Part shown: positions 8,727 through 17,480 of the stretch, piece after piece | Position numbering within the stretch: the stretch's first letter is position 1 | How the letters are laid out: each line of letters starts with the position of its first letter | Assembly (NCBI GenBank): GCA_000432435.1 | Contig: HF993133.1 | Location: 175,899-239,898 of the forward strand | Source of the DNA: Eubacterium sp. CAG:180 | GTDB lineage: Bacteria; Bacillota; Clostridia; Oscillospirales; Acutalibacteraceae | Length of the DNA: 64,000 nt | Direction: 5' to 3' | Notes under the pieces: model-generated | Databases searched by the model: none | What the model was told of the DNA's origin: nothing | The model's input: only the letters and a program-made list of their open reading frames with translations | Position numbers and translations under genes: made by a program

Positions 8727-8806
8727 GCCTCTTTCAAAACAACTGCGGTCTTTATCACAGCTACGCACACTCATTTTTATTTAAATCCCGCACAGTCACA
8801 CCGCAG

Positions 8807-9003
8807 GGGTTGTGCGGCGGACTTGCCGCAAGCCGGAGGGATTTTGTAGGGTTATATGGAATTTAAATAGAATGAGCGTGATTATTTAATCCCTCAGTCC
8901 GCTCGTGAACTCGCGTCCAGCTCCCTTTTCAAGGGAGCCTTTTGACATTTCCCCACACCGTGGGGAATCACCCTTTACAAGGGAGCCTATATAAATCCCT
9001 CAA
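8807..9003. repeat. Second cluster of short palindromic repeats
   Basis: This cluster fills most of the gene-free stretch 8727-9171 and is built from the same parts as 411-796: GGCAAGCCGGAGGGATT-like, AATCCCTCAGTC, CTCCCTTTTCAAGGGAGCC and CCCCACACCGTGGGG. Bases 8876-8940 are identical over 65 positions to 611-675, and flanking sequence (ATGGAATTTAAATAG) is also shared, so one cluster is probably copied from the other or both from a common compound element. Confidence 0.85.
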
Positions 9004-9083
9004 CTTGTTCGCTCTCTCGGCTTGACCGGTTCGTAAGGAGGCGTTTTTCTCTCTCCTGTATTTTATTGCGCGGTGGGAAGCTG

Positions 9084-9111
9084 TTGAAAAAATCCGAAAG
9101 TGTGATAGAAT
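9084..9111 (+). promoter_or_regulatory. Promoter for the small membrane protein gene
   Basis: TTGAAA (9084-9089), a 16-base spacer and TAGAAT (9106-9111) with TGA in front of the -10; an overlapping TATAAT lies at 9111-9116. Confidence 0.6.
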
Positions 9112-9171
9112 ATAATATCGAATTAAGCGTGTATGCGGCGAAAGCTGCAATTTATGCGCCGGGAGGTTTTT

Positions 9172-9372
9172 ATGAGAGACAAAGCGGCAAACATAGTTTT
9201 AATGCTGATTTTAAATATGATGGTTATAGGCACACTTGTCTATAAATCACGCGGCGGAAAGGTGATTGATTTTTCGACGTCGGACGGCATAATTACAATG
9301 CTGTTTCTTGTGGCTATGGCTGCCGTAGATGTTTTGTATGCAGTAAAACTGATACGCGGCAGCGGAAAATAA
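9172..9372 (+). CDS. Small two-helix membrane protein of unknown function
   Basis: A 66-residue protein with two hydrophobic segments (about residues 8-22 and 38-58) separated by a polar turn containing YKSRGGK, and a short basic tail. GGGAGG lies five bases before the ATG at 9172 and a plausible promoter lies upstream, so it is likely a real gene. I recognise no family. It lies just upstream of the SCIFF peptide gene but has its own promoter, and a strong promoter also precedes the peptide, so a link between them is not shown. Confidence 0.7.
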   Translation: MRDKAANIVLMLILNMMVIGTLVYKSRGGKVIDFSTSDGIITMLFLVAMAAVDVLYAVKLIRGSGK

Positions 9373-9435
9373 GAGCCGGAGAGCAAAAAACGCACAAAAG
9401 GCAGCGGGTGTTTTTACTCACACGGGTTTGTGCGG

Positions 9436-9464
9436 TTGACAATCCGGGGAATTTGTAATATACT
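9436..9464 (+). promoter_or_regulatory. Promoter for the SCIFF peptide operon
   Basis: Consensus TTGACA (9436-9441), a 17-base spacer and TATACT (9459-9464). This would start transcription near 9471, about 50 bases before the peptide start codon. Confidence 0.8.
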
Positions 9465-9522
9465 TTTAATGTATAGAAGTGCCCTGCACTTAAAAGAATA
9501 ATTCAGAATTGGAGATGTCGTT

Positions 9523-9669
9523 ATGGAAAGAATTAAGACTCTTGAGACTCGCGACCTTTGCGAGAGTGCTAAGAACGGCGGCTGCGGCGAATGCCAGACC
9601 TCTTGTCAGTCTGCATGCAAAACAAGCTGCGGTATTGCAAATCAGCAGTGCGAAAAGGCTGACAAGTAA
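9523..9669 (+). CDS. scfA: SCIFF ranthipeptide precursor
   Basis: A 48-residue peptide closely matching the SCIFF family (six cysteines in forty-five residues). The conserved core GGCGECQTSCQSACKTSC starts at residue 19, giving Cys21, 24, 28, 32 and 36, with Cys43 after NQQ. Unlike the usual form there is a seventh cysteine, Cys13, in the leader (RDLCES). The maturase next door forms thioether bridges from Cys to non-alpha carbons of acceptor residues. The mature product's role is not settled for the family; quorum-type signalling has been suggested in solvent-producing clostridia. GGAG lies eight bases before the ATG. Confidence 0.95.
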   Translation: MERIKTLETRDLCESAKNGGCGECQTSCQSACKTSCGIANQQCEKADK

Positions 9670-9687
9670 TTCTGTCGGTATTTCGGG

Positions 9688-9716
9688 TGCCGTCCGTGTT
9701 CGGGCGGCATTTTTTG
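9688..9716 (+). terminator. Hairpin between SCIFF peptide and maturase genes (attenuator-like)
   Basis: TGCCGTCCG (9689-9697) and CGGGCGGCA (9701-9709) form a GC-rich stem with a small loop, followed at once by six Ts. It has the form of an intrinsic terminator placed inside the operon. Partial readthrough would make much more precursor than enzyme. Confidence 0.75.
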
Positions 9717-9740
9717 TGTTCTGACCTAACGGAGGTAAAA

Positions 9741-11126
9741 ATGGTACATCAGTATAAATTAAACGGATATAATATAGTTTTAGACACCTGCTCCGGCTCG
9801 GTGCATTCGGTGGACGATGTCGCTTACGACATAATCGCAATGTATAAAACCGCGTCGCGTGAGGAGATTGTCGATGCCGTGATGAAAAAATACGGCGACA
9901 GACCCGACGTCACGAGAGACGACGTGCTTCTTTGTATCGACGACGTTGAATCTCTTGAAAAAAACGGCAAGCTCTTCACAGAGGACAGCTTTAAAAATCT
10001 TGCCACTACCTTTAAGGAGCGTTCCGGTAATGTTATTAAGGCGCTGTGTCTGCACGTTGCTCACACCTGCAACCTCAACTGCTCATATTGCTTTGCGAGC
10101 CAGGGTAAATACCACGGCGACAGAGCCGTAATGAGTTTTGAAACGGGTAAGCGCGCGCTCGACTTCCTTATAGAAAACTCGGGTTCGCGACGCAATCTTG
10201 AGGTCGATTTCTTCGGCGGAGAGCCGCTTATGAATTGGGACACGGTTAAAAAGCTCGTTGAATACGCTCGCAGCATAGAAAAAGAGCACGGCAAAAATTT
10301 CCGCTTTACTCTTACAACAAACGGTATGCTGATAGACGACGACGTTATAGATTTTGCGAATCGTGAGATGCACAACGTCGTTTTGAGCCTCGACGGCAGA
10401 AAAGAAATTCACGATAAATGGCGCGTTGACTATGCGGGCAACGGCAGCTTCGACAGAGTTGTGCCGAAATTTCAAGAGCTTGTACGACGCCGCGGAAACA
10501 AGAATTACTATATGCGCGGCACGTTTACACATTCAAATCCCGATTTCCTGAAGGATATTGACGCAATGCTCGAGCTCGGCTTCACGGAGCTCAGTATGGA
10601 GCCCGTCGTCTGCGCTCCCACCGATCCGTCGGCTCTGACGGAAGAGGATAAGCCGGTTGTTATGAAGCAGTACGAGCTTCTCGCCGAGGAAATGCTTGAG
10701 AGAAAAAGAAACGGTAAGCCCTTTACGTTTTATCACTATATGATAGATTTGACGGGCGGCCCGTGTATATATAAGCGCATCTCGGGTTGCGGTTCGGGAA
10801 CGGAATATATGGCTGTAACTCCGTGGGGCGACTTATATCCGTGTCATCAGTTTGTCGGCGAGGAAAAATTCCTGCTCGGTAATATTTGGGACGGCGTTAC
10901 CAACACAAAAATCCAGGACGAGTTCAGAAGCTGCAATGTATATGCGCGAAAAGAGTGCACCGATTGCTGGGCTAAGCTCTGGTGCTCCGGCGGATGTGCG
11001 GCAAACGCATATCATGCCACGGGTAAAATCGAGGGCGTATATGACTACGGCTGTGACCTCTTCCGCAAAAGAATAGAGTGCGCAATCATGCTCAAGGTGG
11101 CAGAGGACGCCGAAAACCTTAAATAA
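9741..11126 (+). CDS. scfB: SCIFF peptide maturase, radical SAM/SPASM protein
   Basis: A 461-residue enzyme. Residues 1-95 resemble a peptide-binding RRE domain, and HTCNLNCSYC gives the radical-SAM cluster ligands Cys110, Cys114 and Cys117. FFGGEP and TTNGMLID are standard barrel motifs. A C-terminal SPASM region with many cysteines (GGPC, SGCGSGTEYM, YPCHQF, CTDCWAKLWCSGGC, YGCDLF) would hold auxiliary Fe-S clusters. By family it uses SAM to make Cys-to-carbon thioether links in the SCIFF peptide (CteB type). GGAGG lies five bases before the ATG at 9741. The frame is open upstream but includes the terminator-like hairpin, so the later start is right. Confidence 0.95.
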   Translation: MVHQYKLNGYNIVLDTCSGSVHSVDDVAYDIIAMYKTASREEIVDAVMKKYGDRPDVTRDDVLLCIDDVESLEKNGKLFTEDSFKNLATTFKERSGNVIKALCLHVAHTCNLNCSYCFASQGKYHGDRAVMSFETGKRALDFLIENSGSRRNLEVDFFGGEPLMNWDTVKKLVEYARSIEKEHGKNFRFTLTTNGMLIDDDVIDFANREMHNVVLSLDGRKEIHDKWRVDYAGNGSFDRVVPKFQELVRRRGNKNYYMRGTFTHSNPDFLKDIDAMLELGFTELSMEPVVCAPTDPSALTEEDKPVVMKQYELLAEEMLERKRNGKPFTFYHYMIDLTGGPCIYKRISGCGSGTEYMAVTPWGDLYPCHQFVGEEKFLLGNIWDGVTNTKIQDEFRSCNVYARKECTDCWAKLWCSGGCAANAYHATGKIEGVYDYGCDLFRKRIECAIMLKVAEDAENLK

Positions 11127-11138
11127 GCAGGTGATGCT

Positions 11139-12497
11139 GTGAAAACGCCGATTTACGATTTTGTTTCGGATTATATTGCAAAAAACGGTGCGCGGCTTCA
11201 TATGCCGGGGCATAAGGGCCGTATATTTTTGGGTGCAGAGTCGCGTGATATAACGGAAATATGCGGTGCAGATTCGCTTTTTGAGGCGGACGGTATCATA
11301 GCGGAGAGCGAAAAAAACGCATCAAATCTGTTTGACACAAAAAGGACTGTTTATTCGTGTGAGGGCTCGACGCTCTCGATTAAGGCTATGCTGTATCTCG
11401 CCGCGATAAACCGTGAAAATAAAAGCGAAAGACCAGTTTTTGTAGCCGCACGCAACGTTCACAGAGCGTTTGTTTATGCTTCGGCGGAGCTTGACGCCGA
11501 TGTTGTTTGGCTCACATCAAAAGACAATTTATCGCTTTGCAGCTGCAAGATTTCGGCGGAGGATTTGAAAGAAACGCTGTCAAAGCAAAAAGTTAAGCCT
11601 GCCGCAGTATACATTACAAGTCCCGATTATCTCGGCAACACGGCGGATATTGCCGCGCTCTCACAAATTGCACATTCCTACGGTGTGCCGCTTTTGTGCG
11701 ACAATGCACACGGCGCGTATCTTCACTTTTTACGCGAGAAATGCCACCCTATGGAGCTCGGAGCGGATATTTGCTGTGATTCCGCGCACAAGACGCTGCC
11801 CGTTTTAACGGGAGGCGGATATCTGCACTTTTCAAAGAACGAAATCAAGGATTTTTCGTCGGACGCCAAGACGGCAATGGCTGTTTTCGGCTCAACAAGT
11901 CCGTCATATCTCATATTGCAGTCGCTTGACCTTGCGAACCGATACCTTGAAAACGGTTACCGCGAAAGGCTCTTTGATTCAGTAAAAAAGGTGCGCGATG
12001 TAAAAAATTTCTTGGAGGAAAACGGTTATCGTCTTTGCGGAGATGAGCCGCTCAAAATAACCGTCAATACATCGTCCTCGGGAAAAAGCGGATTTGAGCT
12101 TGCCGAAAATCTCAGAAAAAACAACGCCGAATGTGAGTTCTGCGACAGAGACTTCGTCGTTATGATGGTAACACCGGAAAATTCCGACGGAGATCTTGAA
12201 GCTGTCAAAAGGGCCTTTGTCTCTCACGATAAAACGAACGGCAACAAATCGGTTGCGCCGAAAACGGCTTTACCCGTGTTTGCGCTCCCCGAAAAGAGGC
12301 TTTCCGTGCGGCAAGCGGTTTTTTGCAGCAGCGAATCAATACCTGTCGAAAACAGCGTCGGAAGAGTCGCCGCATCGCCTGCCGTCGCCTGTCCGCCGGC
12401 TATCCCCGTGGTTATAAGCGGCGAGATTATAAATGAGAGTACGGTTGAAATTATGAAGTATTACGGCACTGAATACGTGCGTGTGGTAACGGAATGA
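11139..12497 (+). CDS. Orn/Lys/Arg decarboxylase-like PLP enzyme
   Basis: A 452-residue fold-type I PLP protein. HMPGHKG at residues 21-27, CDNAHGAY (187-194, cofactor Asp188) and DSAHKTLPVLTGG with Lys218 as Schiff-base lysine are the marks of the Orn/Lys/Arg decarboxylase group, in the short form found in Firmicutes (YaaO/SpeA-like). Substrate cannot be told from sequence; arginine or lysine decarboxylation is possible. The GTG start lies 12 bases after the maturase stop with AGGTGA upstream, so it is probably cotranscribed with the SCIFF genes. Whether it acts with them is unknown. It ends at a bidirectional terminator. Confidence 0.85.
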   Translation: MKTPIYDFVSDYIAKNGARLHMPGHKGRIFLGAESRDITEICGADSLFEADGIIAESEKNASNLFDTKRTVYSCEGSTLSIKAMLYLAAINRENKSERPVFVAARNVHRAFVYASAELDADVVWLTSKDNLSLCSCKISAEDLKETLSKQKVKPAAVYITSPDYLGNTADIAALSQIAHSYGVPLLCDNAHGAYLHFLREKCHPMELGADICCDSAHKTLPVLTGGGYLHFSKNEIKDFSSDAKTAMAVFGSTSPSYLILQSLDLANRYLENGYRERLFDSVKKVRDVKNFLEENGYRLCGDEPLKITVNTSSSGKSGFELAENLRKNNAECEFCDRDFVVMMVTPENSDGDLEAVKRAFVSHDKTNGNKSVAPKTALPVFALPEKRLSVRQAVFCSSESIPVENSVGRVAASPAVACPPAIPVVISGEIINESTVEIMKYYGTEYVRVVTE

Positions 12498-12620
12498 TTT
12501 TGTCCGAAAAACAGACTTCTAAACATTCTCCCATAGTAAATGCCGTAAGGAATCACCCTTGAACCGAAAAGCCTTTTTTTCAAGGGAAATCGTATAGGGA
12601 AGCTTAATTGAGAGAAATTA
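12498..12620. other. Intergenic stretch with a decayed repeat fragment
   Basis: Between the decarboxylase-like gene and the terminator is GGAATCACCCTTGAA followed at a distance by TTCAAGGGAAA (about 12550-12590), resembling the CCCTT...AAGGG unit of the repeat clusters but badly eroded. I see no gene. Confidence 0.4.
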
Positions 12621-12656
12621 AAAAAACAGGACACCAAAAAGGTGCCCTGTTTTTTT
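12621..12656. terminator. Bidirectional terminator between convergent genes
   Basis: AAAAAACAGGACACC (12621-12635) pairs with GGTGCCCTGTTTTTT (12641-12655) around an AAAAA loop. T-rich on either strand, it can end both the plus-strand SCIFF operon and the long minus-strand operon finishing with galU. Confidence 0.88.
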
Positions 12657-12727
12657 ATACCGATTCGCTTTCACGCCGATTTTTCCTCAATGCTTCATAG
12701 GCACTTTTCAAAGCCTATCGGGATTTC

Positions 12728-13600
12728 TCAAAGCTTTGAAACGAGTTCCTTTAAATATGCCTTGAAATCATCCTTGAGCTCGGGGTGACGCAAGCCCATT
12801 TCGCAATTCGCCTTGAGTATGCCGAGCTTGTTGCCCATATCAAAGCGATTGCCGATAAAATCAACGGCGTTGAGTCTGCCCTGCTTTGCAAGCGTATTCA
12901 TAGCCGCCGTAAAGCCGACCTCGCCGTTTACGGGCGGCGTGTTTTCGATTATTCCGAATATTTCGGGCGGCATCACGACTCTGCCGAGAATCGAATAGCA
13001 GGACATAATCTCGGAAAGCGACGGCTTTTCAAGCATATCGTGAACCTGCATAACGTTCTTTTCAAGCGGAGTTACGTCGAGGGTGCAGTATTTCGGAACG
13101 TCCTCACGCGGAACCTCCTGCACACCTACAACGCCGTTACCGAACTTTTCGTAAACGTCGGTAAGCTGTTTTGTAACGGGATACTCTGCGTCGATAACAT
13201 CATCACCGTAGAGAATCGCAAACGGCTCGTCGCCGACAAAGCTCTTGGCGCGATATATAGCGTCCGCAAGGCCCTTAGTCTCCTTCTGACGTTTAAAATA
13301 AATATCGGCGATGTCCGAGCACGCAAGCACGCTCTCGTAGAGGTCACGCTTTGCCGCGTTGCCCTCAAGGTTTTTTTCAAGCTCAAATGAGTGGTCGAAA
13401 TGGTCCTCGATAGCACCCTTGCCGCGGTTTGTAATTATAAGAATATCGGTGATGCCTGCCGCAGCTGCCTCTTCAACGATATACTGTATCGCGGGCTTGT
13501 CAACAATGTTGAGCATTTCCTTAGGCACCGACTTTGACGCCGGCAAAACCCTTGTGCCGAGACCTGCCGCTGGAATTACGGCTTTTGTTATCTTTTTCAT
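12728..13600 (-). CDS. galU: UTP--glucose-1-phosphate uridylyltransferase
   Basis: A 290-residue nucleotidyltransferase of normal family length. AVIPAAGLGTRVLPASKSVPKEML (starting at residue 7) holds the UTP-binding loop and catalytic Arg/Lys, DKPAIQYIVEEA follows, and ILYGDDVID carries the metal-binding Asp. It makes UDP-glucose from UTP and glucose 1-phosphate for cell-surface polysaccharides and for galactose use, which links it in function to galK at 62656. GGAG lies ten bases before the ATG. It is the last gene of the guaB-to-galU run and reads into the terminator at 12621-12656. Confidence 0.96.
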   Translation of the reverse strand: MKKITKAVIPAAGLGTRVLPASKSVPKEMLNIVDKPAIQYIVEEAAAAGITDILIITNRGKGAIEDHFDHSFELEKNLEGNAAKRDLYESVLACSDIADIYFKRQKETKGLADAIYRAKSFVGDEPFAILYGDDVIDAEYPVTKQLTDVYEKFGNGVVGVQEVPREDVPKYCTLDVTPLEKNVMQVHDMLEKPSLSEIMSCYSILGRVVMPPEIFGIIENTPPVNGEVGFTAAMNTLAKQGRLNAVDFIGNRFDMGNKLGILKANCEMGLRHPELKDDFKAYLKELVSKL

Positions 13601-13640
13601 AATATCTCATCTCCTGTTTTTATTGGATATGCGATTGTTT

Positions 13641-14642
13641 TTACATTAAAAACCGTGCAAGAACTATTGACAGCGCATTTGTACAGGCAAAAGAAAGAAG
13701 CACGGACGCCATAAGCCAAAAGAACGATACTCCGCCGCTCCTGAAGAGTGAAATGCGGTACTGCTCGGGATTTTGACTGAGCTTTCGTATTTCATAGACG
13801 CCTTTTTCTGCCTTTTTGGCGTAAAGATAATTGGCGCAAAGTCCCGCCGCCGCATGAACGAGCAGCACAAGGACATTCGAAATAATGTTTGCGGGGAGCT
13901 TTTCGTACTCCTCATACGCTTTCATCATATCCTCGGCAGAGGCCTTGCCGTTTGTGTAATTTTCATAGACCTGCATAACATTGCTGCTTGCCGCCATAAC
14001 CGACTTTGTGGTGCACGCACCCGATATGACAAGCAAAACCGCAATAAATATACAGCCGATATTTTGCATTTTGCGGTAGAAAAACCAATACGGCGCAAAG
14101 AAGAACGCCGCCCAGTTCCACGACAGCTTCTTTTTTTCCTGCTGCATTTTATAGAACTTTGGGATATAGGTTTGTGCGTTCACACCTATAAATTCGGCTG
14201 TATCGCCTACGGTATTTCTGCCGAGCATATCCATGGGCGAAATATTAACTACCTTGCCGAACGGCTGTTTATCCATATTCGGAAGCTCAACGGGCGGAAT
14301 AAACGCCTTGCCGCCGTTTTGATTGTTATAGAGCCTTGCTCCGCAATTAAGGCAGTTCGGCTCCTCCGCCGGATTCTCTCTGCCGCACACCGGGCAAAAA
14401 ACCACCTTGTGACCGTCATCGTTTGCATTTTGACCGACATTCGGGGTCTTCTCTTCCGCATGTGGCGCAGTCTCCGGCTTCCACTCGAAGCTCTCGCCGT
14501 GCCGCTCTTCGTTTACGCAGTGCCCTGCGGTCTTATAGCATTCTCTGTGGTACGGCGTTCCGCACTCCGGACAGACGACTATATCGTCGCCGTCGCAAAA
14601 CTCCTTACCGCATATGGGACAATGCTGTCCTCTGTAATCCAT
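13641..14642 (-). CDS. Prokaryotic RING-finger / zinc-ribbon membrane protein (DUF2628-like)
   Basis: A 333-residue protein with three parts. Residues 8-42 have a RING/FYVE-like set of zinc ligands (CPIC, CPECGTPYHRECY, HC). A zinc ribbon follows at about 82-101 (CPVCGRENPAEEPNCLNCG). The C-terminal half has a DUF2628-type signature (SWNWAAFFFAPYWFFYRKM) followed by hydrophobic segments at about 196-212, 256-275 and 306-327. This is a Gram-positive-like architecture whose function is unknown. The start ATG has GGTGAT upstream. The gene lies between purB and galU, 40-51 bases from each, so it is probably in the same operon. Confidence 0.78.
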   Translation of the reverse strand: MDYRGQHCPICGKEFCDGDDIVVCPECGTPYHRECYKTAGHCVNEERHGESFEWKPETAPHAEEKTPNVGQNANDDGHKVVFCPVCGRENPAEEPNCLNCGARLYNNQNGGKAFIPPVELPNMDKQPFGKVVNISPMDMLGRNTVGDTAEFIGVNAQTYIPKFYKMQQEKKKLSWNWAAFFFAPYWFFYRKMQNIGCIFIAVLLVISGACTTKSVMAASSNVMQVYENYTNGKASAEDMMKAYEEYEKLPANIISNVLVLLVHAAAGLCANYLYAKKAEKGVYEIRKLSQNPEQYRISLFRSGGVSFFWLMASVLLSFACTNALSIVLARFLM

Positions 14643-14693
14643 CTAAAATCACCCTTGTGAAAGTATTTTACTTTCTCCCGCTTACAACTTATG

Positions 14694-16124
14694 TCAGACC
14701 TTAATTTCAACCTCAAGTCCCAAAAGGTCCTTGTATTTTTCGAGAACCGGCTTTACGTCGCCCTCGATAAATTCCGTTACCTGCTGCGGCGCTCTGCCGA
14801 TGAAGTTTTCGGGCTTTAACTGTGCCTTAATTTCGTCAAGCGTGAGCGAGAACATTGGGTCGGCAGCAATTCTTTCAACCAAGTCGTTGGGCTTGCCTTC
14901 AACCTTTACCACCGCGCCTGCCGCCATGGAGTGACGGCGAATTTCCTCATGGAGAGTCTGGCGGTTGCCGCCCTTTTTGACCGCTTCCATAAGGATGTTT
15001 TCCGTAGCCATAAACGGAAGCTCATCGTTTAAATGCTTTTCTATCATCTTGGGATATACGACGAGTCCGCTGACAATGTTGATGTAAAGCTCCAAAATAG
15101 CGTCTGTCGCAAGGAAGCCCTCGGCTATGCTTATTCGCTTGTTTGCCGAGTCGTCAAGAGATCTCTCAAGCCACTGCGTACCGGCCGTAACCGACGGGTT
15201 TATGACATCTGCCATAACGTAGCGCGAAAGAGACGTGATTCTCTCGCTTCTCATGGGATTGCGCTTATACGCCATTGCCGATGAGCCTATCTGTTTTTTT
15301 TCAAACGGCTCTTCTATTTCCTTCATATGCTGTAAAAGTCTCAAATCGTTTGAGAATTTAGACGCTGACTGAGCTATTCCGCTGAGCACAAAGAGAACCT
15401 GCGAATCAAGCTTTCTCGAATAGGTCTGACCCGAAACGCTGAAGCAGGACGAAAAGCCCATTTTCTCGGCTATCTTTTTGTCGAGAGCCTTGATTTTTTC
15501 ATCGTCGCCGTCAAACAGGTCAACAAAGCTTGCCTGAGTTCCCGTAGTACCCTTGGAGCCGAGAAGCTTCATCTGCGAAAGCTGAAATTCGAGTGCCGTC
15601 AAGTCCATTAAAACGTCCTGCGCCCAAAGAGTAGCGCGTTTACCCACCGTGGTGGGCTGTGCCGGCTGGAAATGCGTAAACGCAAGGCACGGCATACTCT
15701 TGTATTTGTCGGCAAAGGACGAAAGCTTTGCTATCAAATTGACAAGCTTTTTTCTTAGCAGCTTTAAGCCCTCGGTCATGGTTATTACGTCCGTATTGTC
15801 ACCTACATAGCAGGAGGTTGCGCCGAGGTGAATTATTCCCGCCGCCTTGGGGCACTGAACGCCGTAAGCGTAAACGTGCGACATAACGTCGTGGCGAACT
15901 TCTTTTTCGCGCGCCTCGGCAACGTCGTAATTTATATCGTCCGCGTGCGCCTTAAGCTCTGCGATCTGCTCGTCGGTAATGTTGAGCCCGAGCTCCTTTT
16001 CGCTCTCGGCGAGAGCTATCCAGAGCCTCCTCCACGTTTTGAACTTGTAATCAGGAGAGAAAAGGTATTTCATCTCTTTGCTCGCATAGCGCGAATTAAG
16101 GGGACTTTCGTAAACATCCTTCAT
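14694..16124 (-). CDS. purB: Adenylosuccinate lyase
   Basis: A 476-residue member of the fumarase/aspartase superfamily. The signature SSAMAYKRNPMRSER (usual SSxMPYKRNP) holds the mobile catalytic loop, and HLGATSCYVGDN carries conserved His and Thr residues. It acts twice in purine synthesis, releasing fumarate from SAICAR and from adenylosuccinate. The ATG at 16124 (MKDVYES) has GGGA six bases upstream and is preferred to an ATG at 16136. It is 115 bases downstream of dapL, a gap in which I see no clear promoter or terminator. With guaB and glyA in the same run it gives the operon a purine theme. Confidence 0.95.
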   Translation of the reverse strand: MKDVYESPLNSRYASKEMKYLFSPDYKFKTWRRLWIALAESEKELGLNITDEQIAELKAHADDINYDVAEAREKEVRHDVMSHVYAYGVQCPKAAGIIHLGATSCYVGDNTDVITMTEGLKLLRKKLVNLIAKLSSFADKYKSMPCLAFTHFQPAQPTTVGKRATLWAQDVLMDLTALEFQLSQMKLLGSKGTTGTQASFVDLFDGDDEKIKALDKKIAEKMGFSSCFSVSGQTYSRKLDSQVLFVLSGIAQSASKFSNDLRLLQHMKEIEEPFEKKQIGSSAMAYKRNPMRSERITSLSRYVMADVINPSVTAGTQWLERSLDDSANKRISIAEGFLATDAILELYINIVSGLVVYPKMIEKHLNDELPFMATENILMEAVKKGGNRQTLHEEIRRHSMAAGAVVKVEGKPNDLVERIAADPMFSLTLDEIKAQLKPENFIGRAPQQVTEFIEGDVKPVLEKYKDLLGLEVEIKV

Positions 16125-16239
16125 AATAATTCCCATAGCCTTTCGATATGCATATATTTTGACGGGTTCCCGAAAAGCCCTGTTGCCGACATAATACGGC
16201 GTATGGCTTTCGGAGTTTTACGGAACAGAGCGAAGTTAA

Positions 16240-17457
16240 TTACTTCGCAAAATAATTTTTAATTCTGGCAACCGCCTTTTCGGTGTTCTCGGTTGTTCCG
16301 AACGCGGTAAGACGGAAGTAACCCTCGCCTGCGGGACCGAAGCCCTCGCCGGGGGTGCCGACTACCTGGAGCTTTTCGAGAAGAAGGTCAAAGAAATCCC
16401 AGCTCTTCATATTGTCGGGAGTTTTGAGCCATACATACGGTGAATCCACCGCGCCGTAAACGGTAAAGCCGCAGTCGCGAAGTCCGTTATATATAATCTT
16501 TGCATTTTTACGGTAATATTCGATTATTTCTTTAATCTGCTTTTTGCCCTCGTCCGAATAAACGGCCTCTGCGGATCTTTGGGTGATGTACGAAACGCCG
16601 TTGAACTTTGTTGCCTGACGGCGCGCCCACATACCGTTGAGCTCCGTTCCGCCGAACTTGAGGTCGTGGGGAACTACGGTGTAGCCGCAGCGCACGCCCG
16701 TAAAGCCTGCGGTTTTTGAAAAGCTCTTGAATTCAATGGCGCAGGTCTTTGCACCCTCTATTTCATAAATCGAATGGGGAACATCGTCCTCGGTTATAAA
16801 CGCTTCGTATGCCGCGTCGTAGAGAATAACCGCACCCTCGCGGTTTGCGTAATCGACCCACTTTTTAAGCTCTTCCTTTTTAATGGGCATACCCGTGGGA
16901 TTGTTGGGGAAGCAGAGATATATAATATCTACGTGCTGCGTCGGAATGTGCGGCAGGAAGTTGTTTTCGGCGGTGCAGGGCATATAGTAGATGTTTGACC
17001 ACTTGCCGTTTTCGTCCTTTTCGCCCGAACGGCCCGACATTACGTTTGTATCGACATATACGGGGTAAACAGGGTCGCAAATCGCAACCTTGTTGTCAAG
17101 CGAAAAGATGTCGCCTATGTTGCCCGTGTCGCTCTTTGCGCCGTCCGACACGAATATTTCGGAATTGTCAAGCTCAATGCCGCGAGAACGGTAGTCGTTT
17201 TCGTTTATCGCGTTCAAAAGGAAATCATAGCCGTACTCCGGCGGATAACCGCGGAACGTCTTTTCGTCGGCCATTTCGTCAACAGCCTTGTGCATAGCCT
17301 CGATGCAGGCAGGTGCAAGCGGTCTTGTTACGTCGCCGATGCCGAGTCTTATAATCTCCTTATCGGGATTTGCCTTTGTGTAAGCCTTTACCTTTTTTGC
17401 GATATTTGAAAAAAGATAGCTGCTTTCGATTTTAAGGAAGTTTTCGTTAATATTCAT
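16240..17457 (-). CDS. dapL: LL-diaminopimelate aminotransferase
   Basis: A 405-residue class I/II aminotransferase. Family landmarks are the N-terminal [30 protein letters not shown], and the PLP lysine in [15 protein letters not shown]. It converts tetrahydrodipicolinate directly to LL-diaminopimelate with glutamate as amino donor, bypassing the succinyl or acetyl branches. GGAGG lies five bases before the ATG. dapF, which makes the next step to meso-diaminopimelate, is just upstream (23-base gap). Having both implies meso-DAP in the cell wall and lysine synthesis by this route. Confidence 0.97.
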   Translation of the reverse strand: MNINENFLKIESSYLFSNIAKKVKAYTKANPDKEIIRLGIGDVTRPLAPACIEAMHKAVDEMADEKTFRGYPPEYGYDFLLNAINENDYRSRGIELDNSEIFVSDGAKSDTGNIGDIFSLDNKVAICDPVYPVYVDTNVMSGRSGEKDENGKWSNIYYMPCTAENNFLPHIPTQHVDIIYLCFPNNPTGMPIKKEELKKWVDYANREGAVILYDAAYEAFITEDDVPHSIYEIEGAKTCAIEFKSFSKTAGFTGVRCGYTVVPHDLKFGGTELNGMWARRQATKFNGVSYITQRSAEAVYSDEGKKQIKEIIEYYRKNAKIIYNGLRDCGFTVYGAVDSPYVWLKTPDNMKSWDFFDLLLEKLQVVGTPGEGFGPAGEGYFRLTAFGTTENTEKAVARIKNYFAK

Positions 17458-17480
17458 TTTGTCCTCCGTAACAAATTAAA

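Noticed and set aside
12498..12620. A full copy of the palindromic repeat
   Set aside because: Only broken pieces (AATCACCCTT, CAAGGGAA) remain, not enough to call a complete unit.
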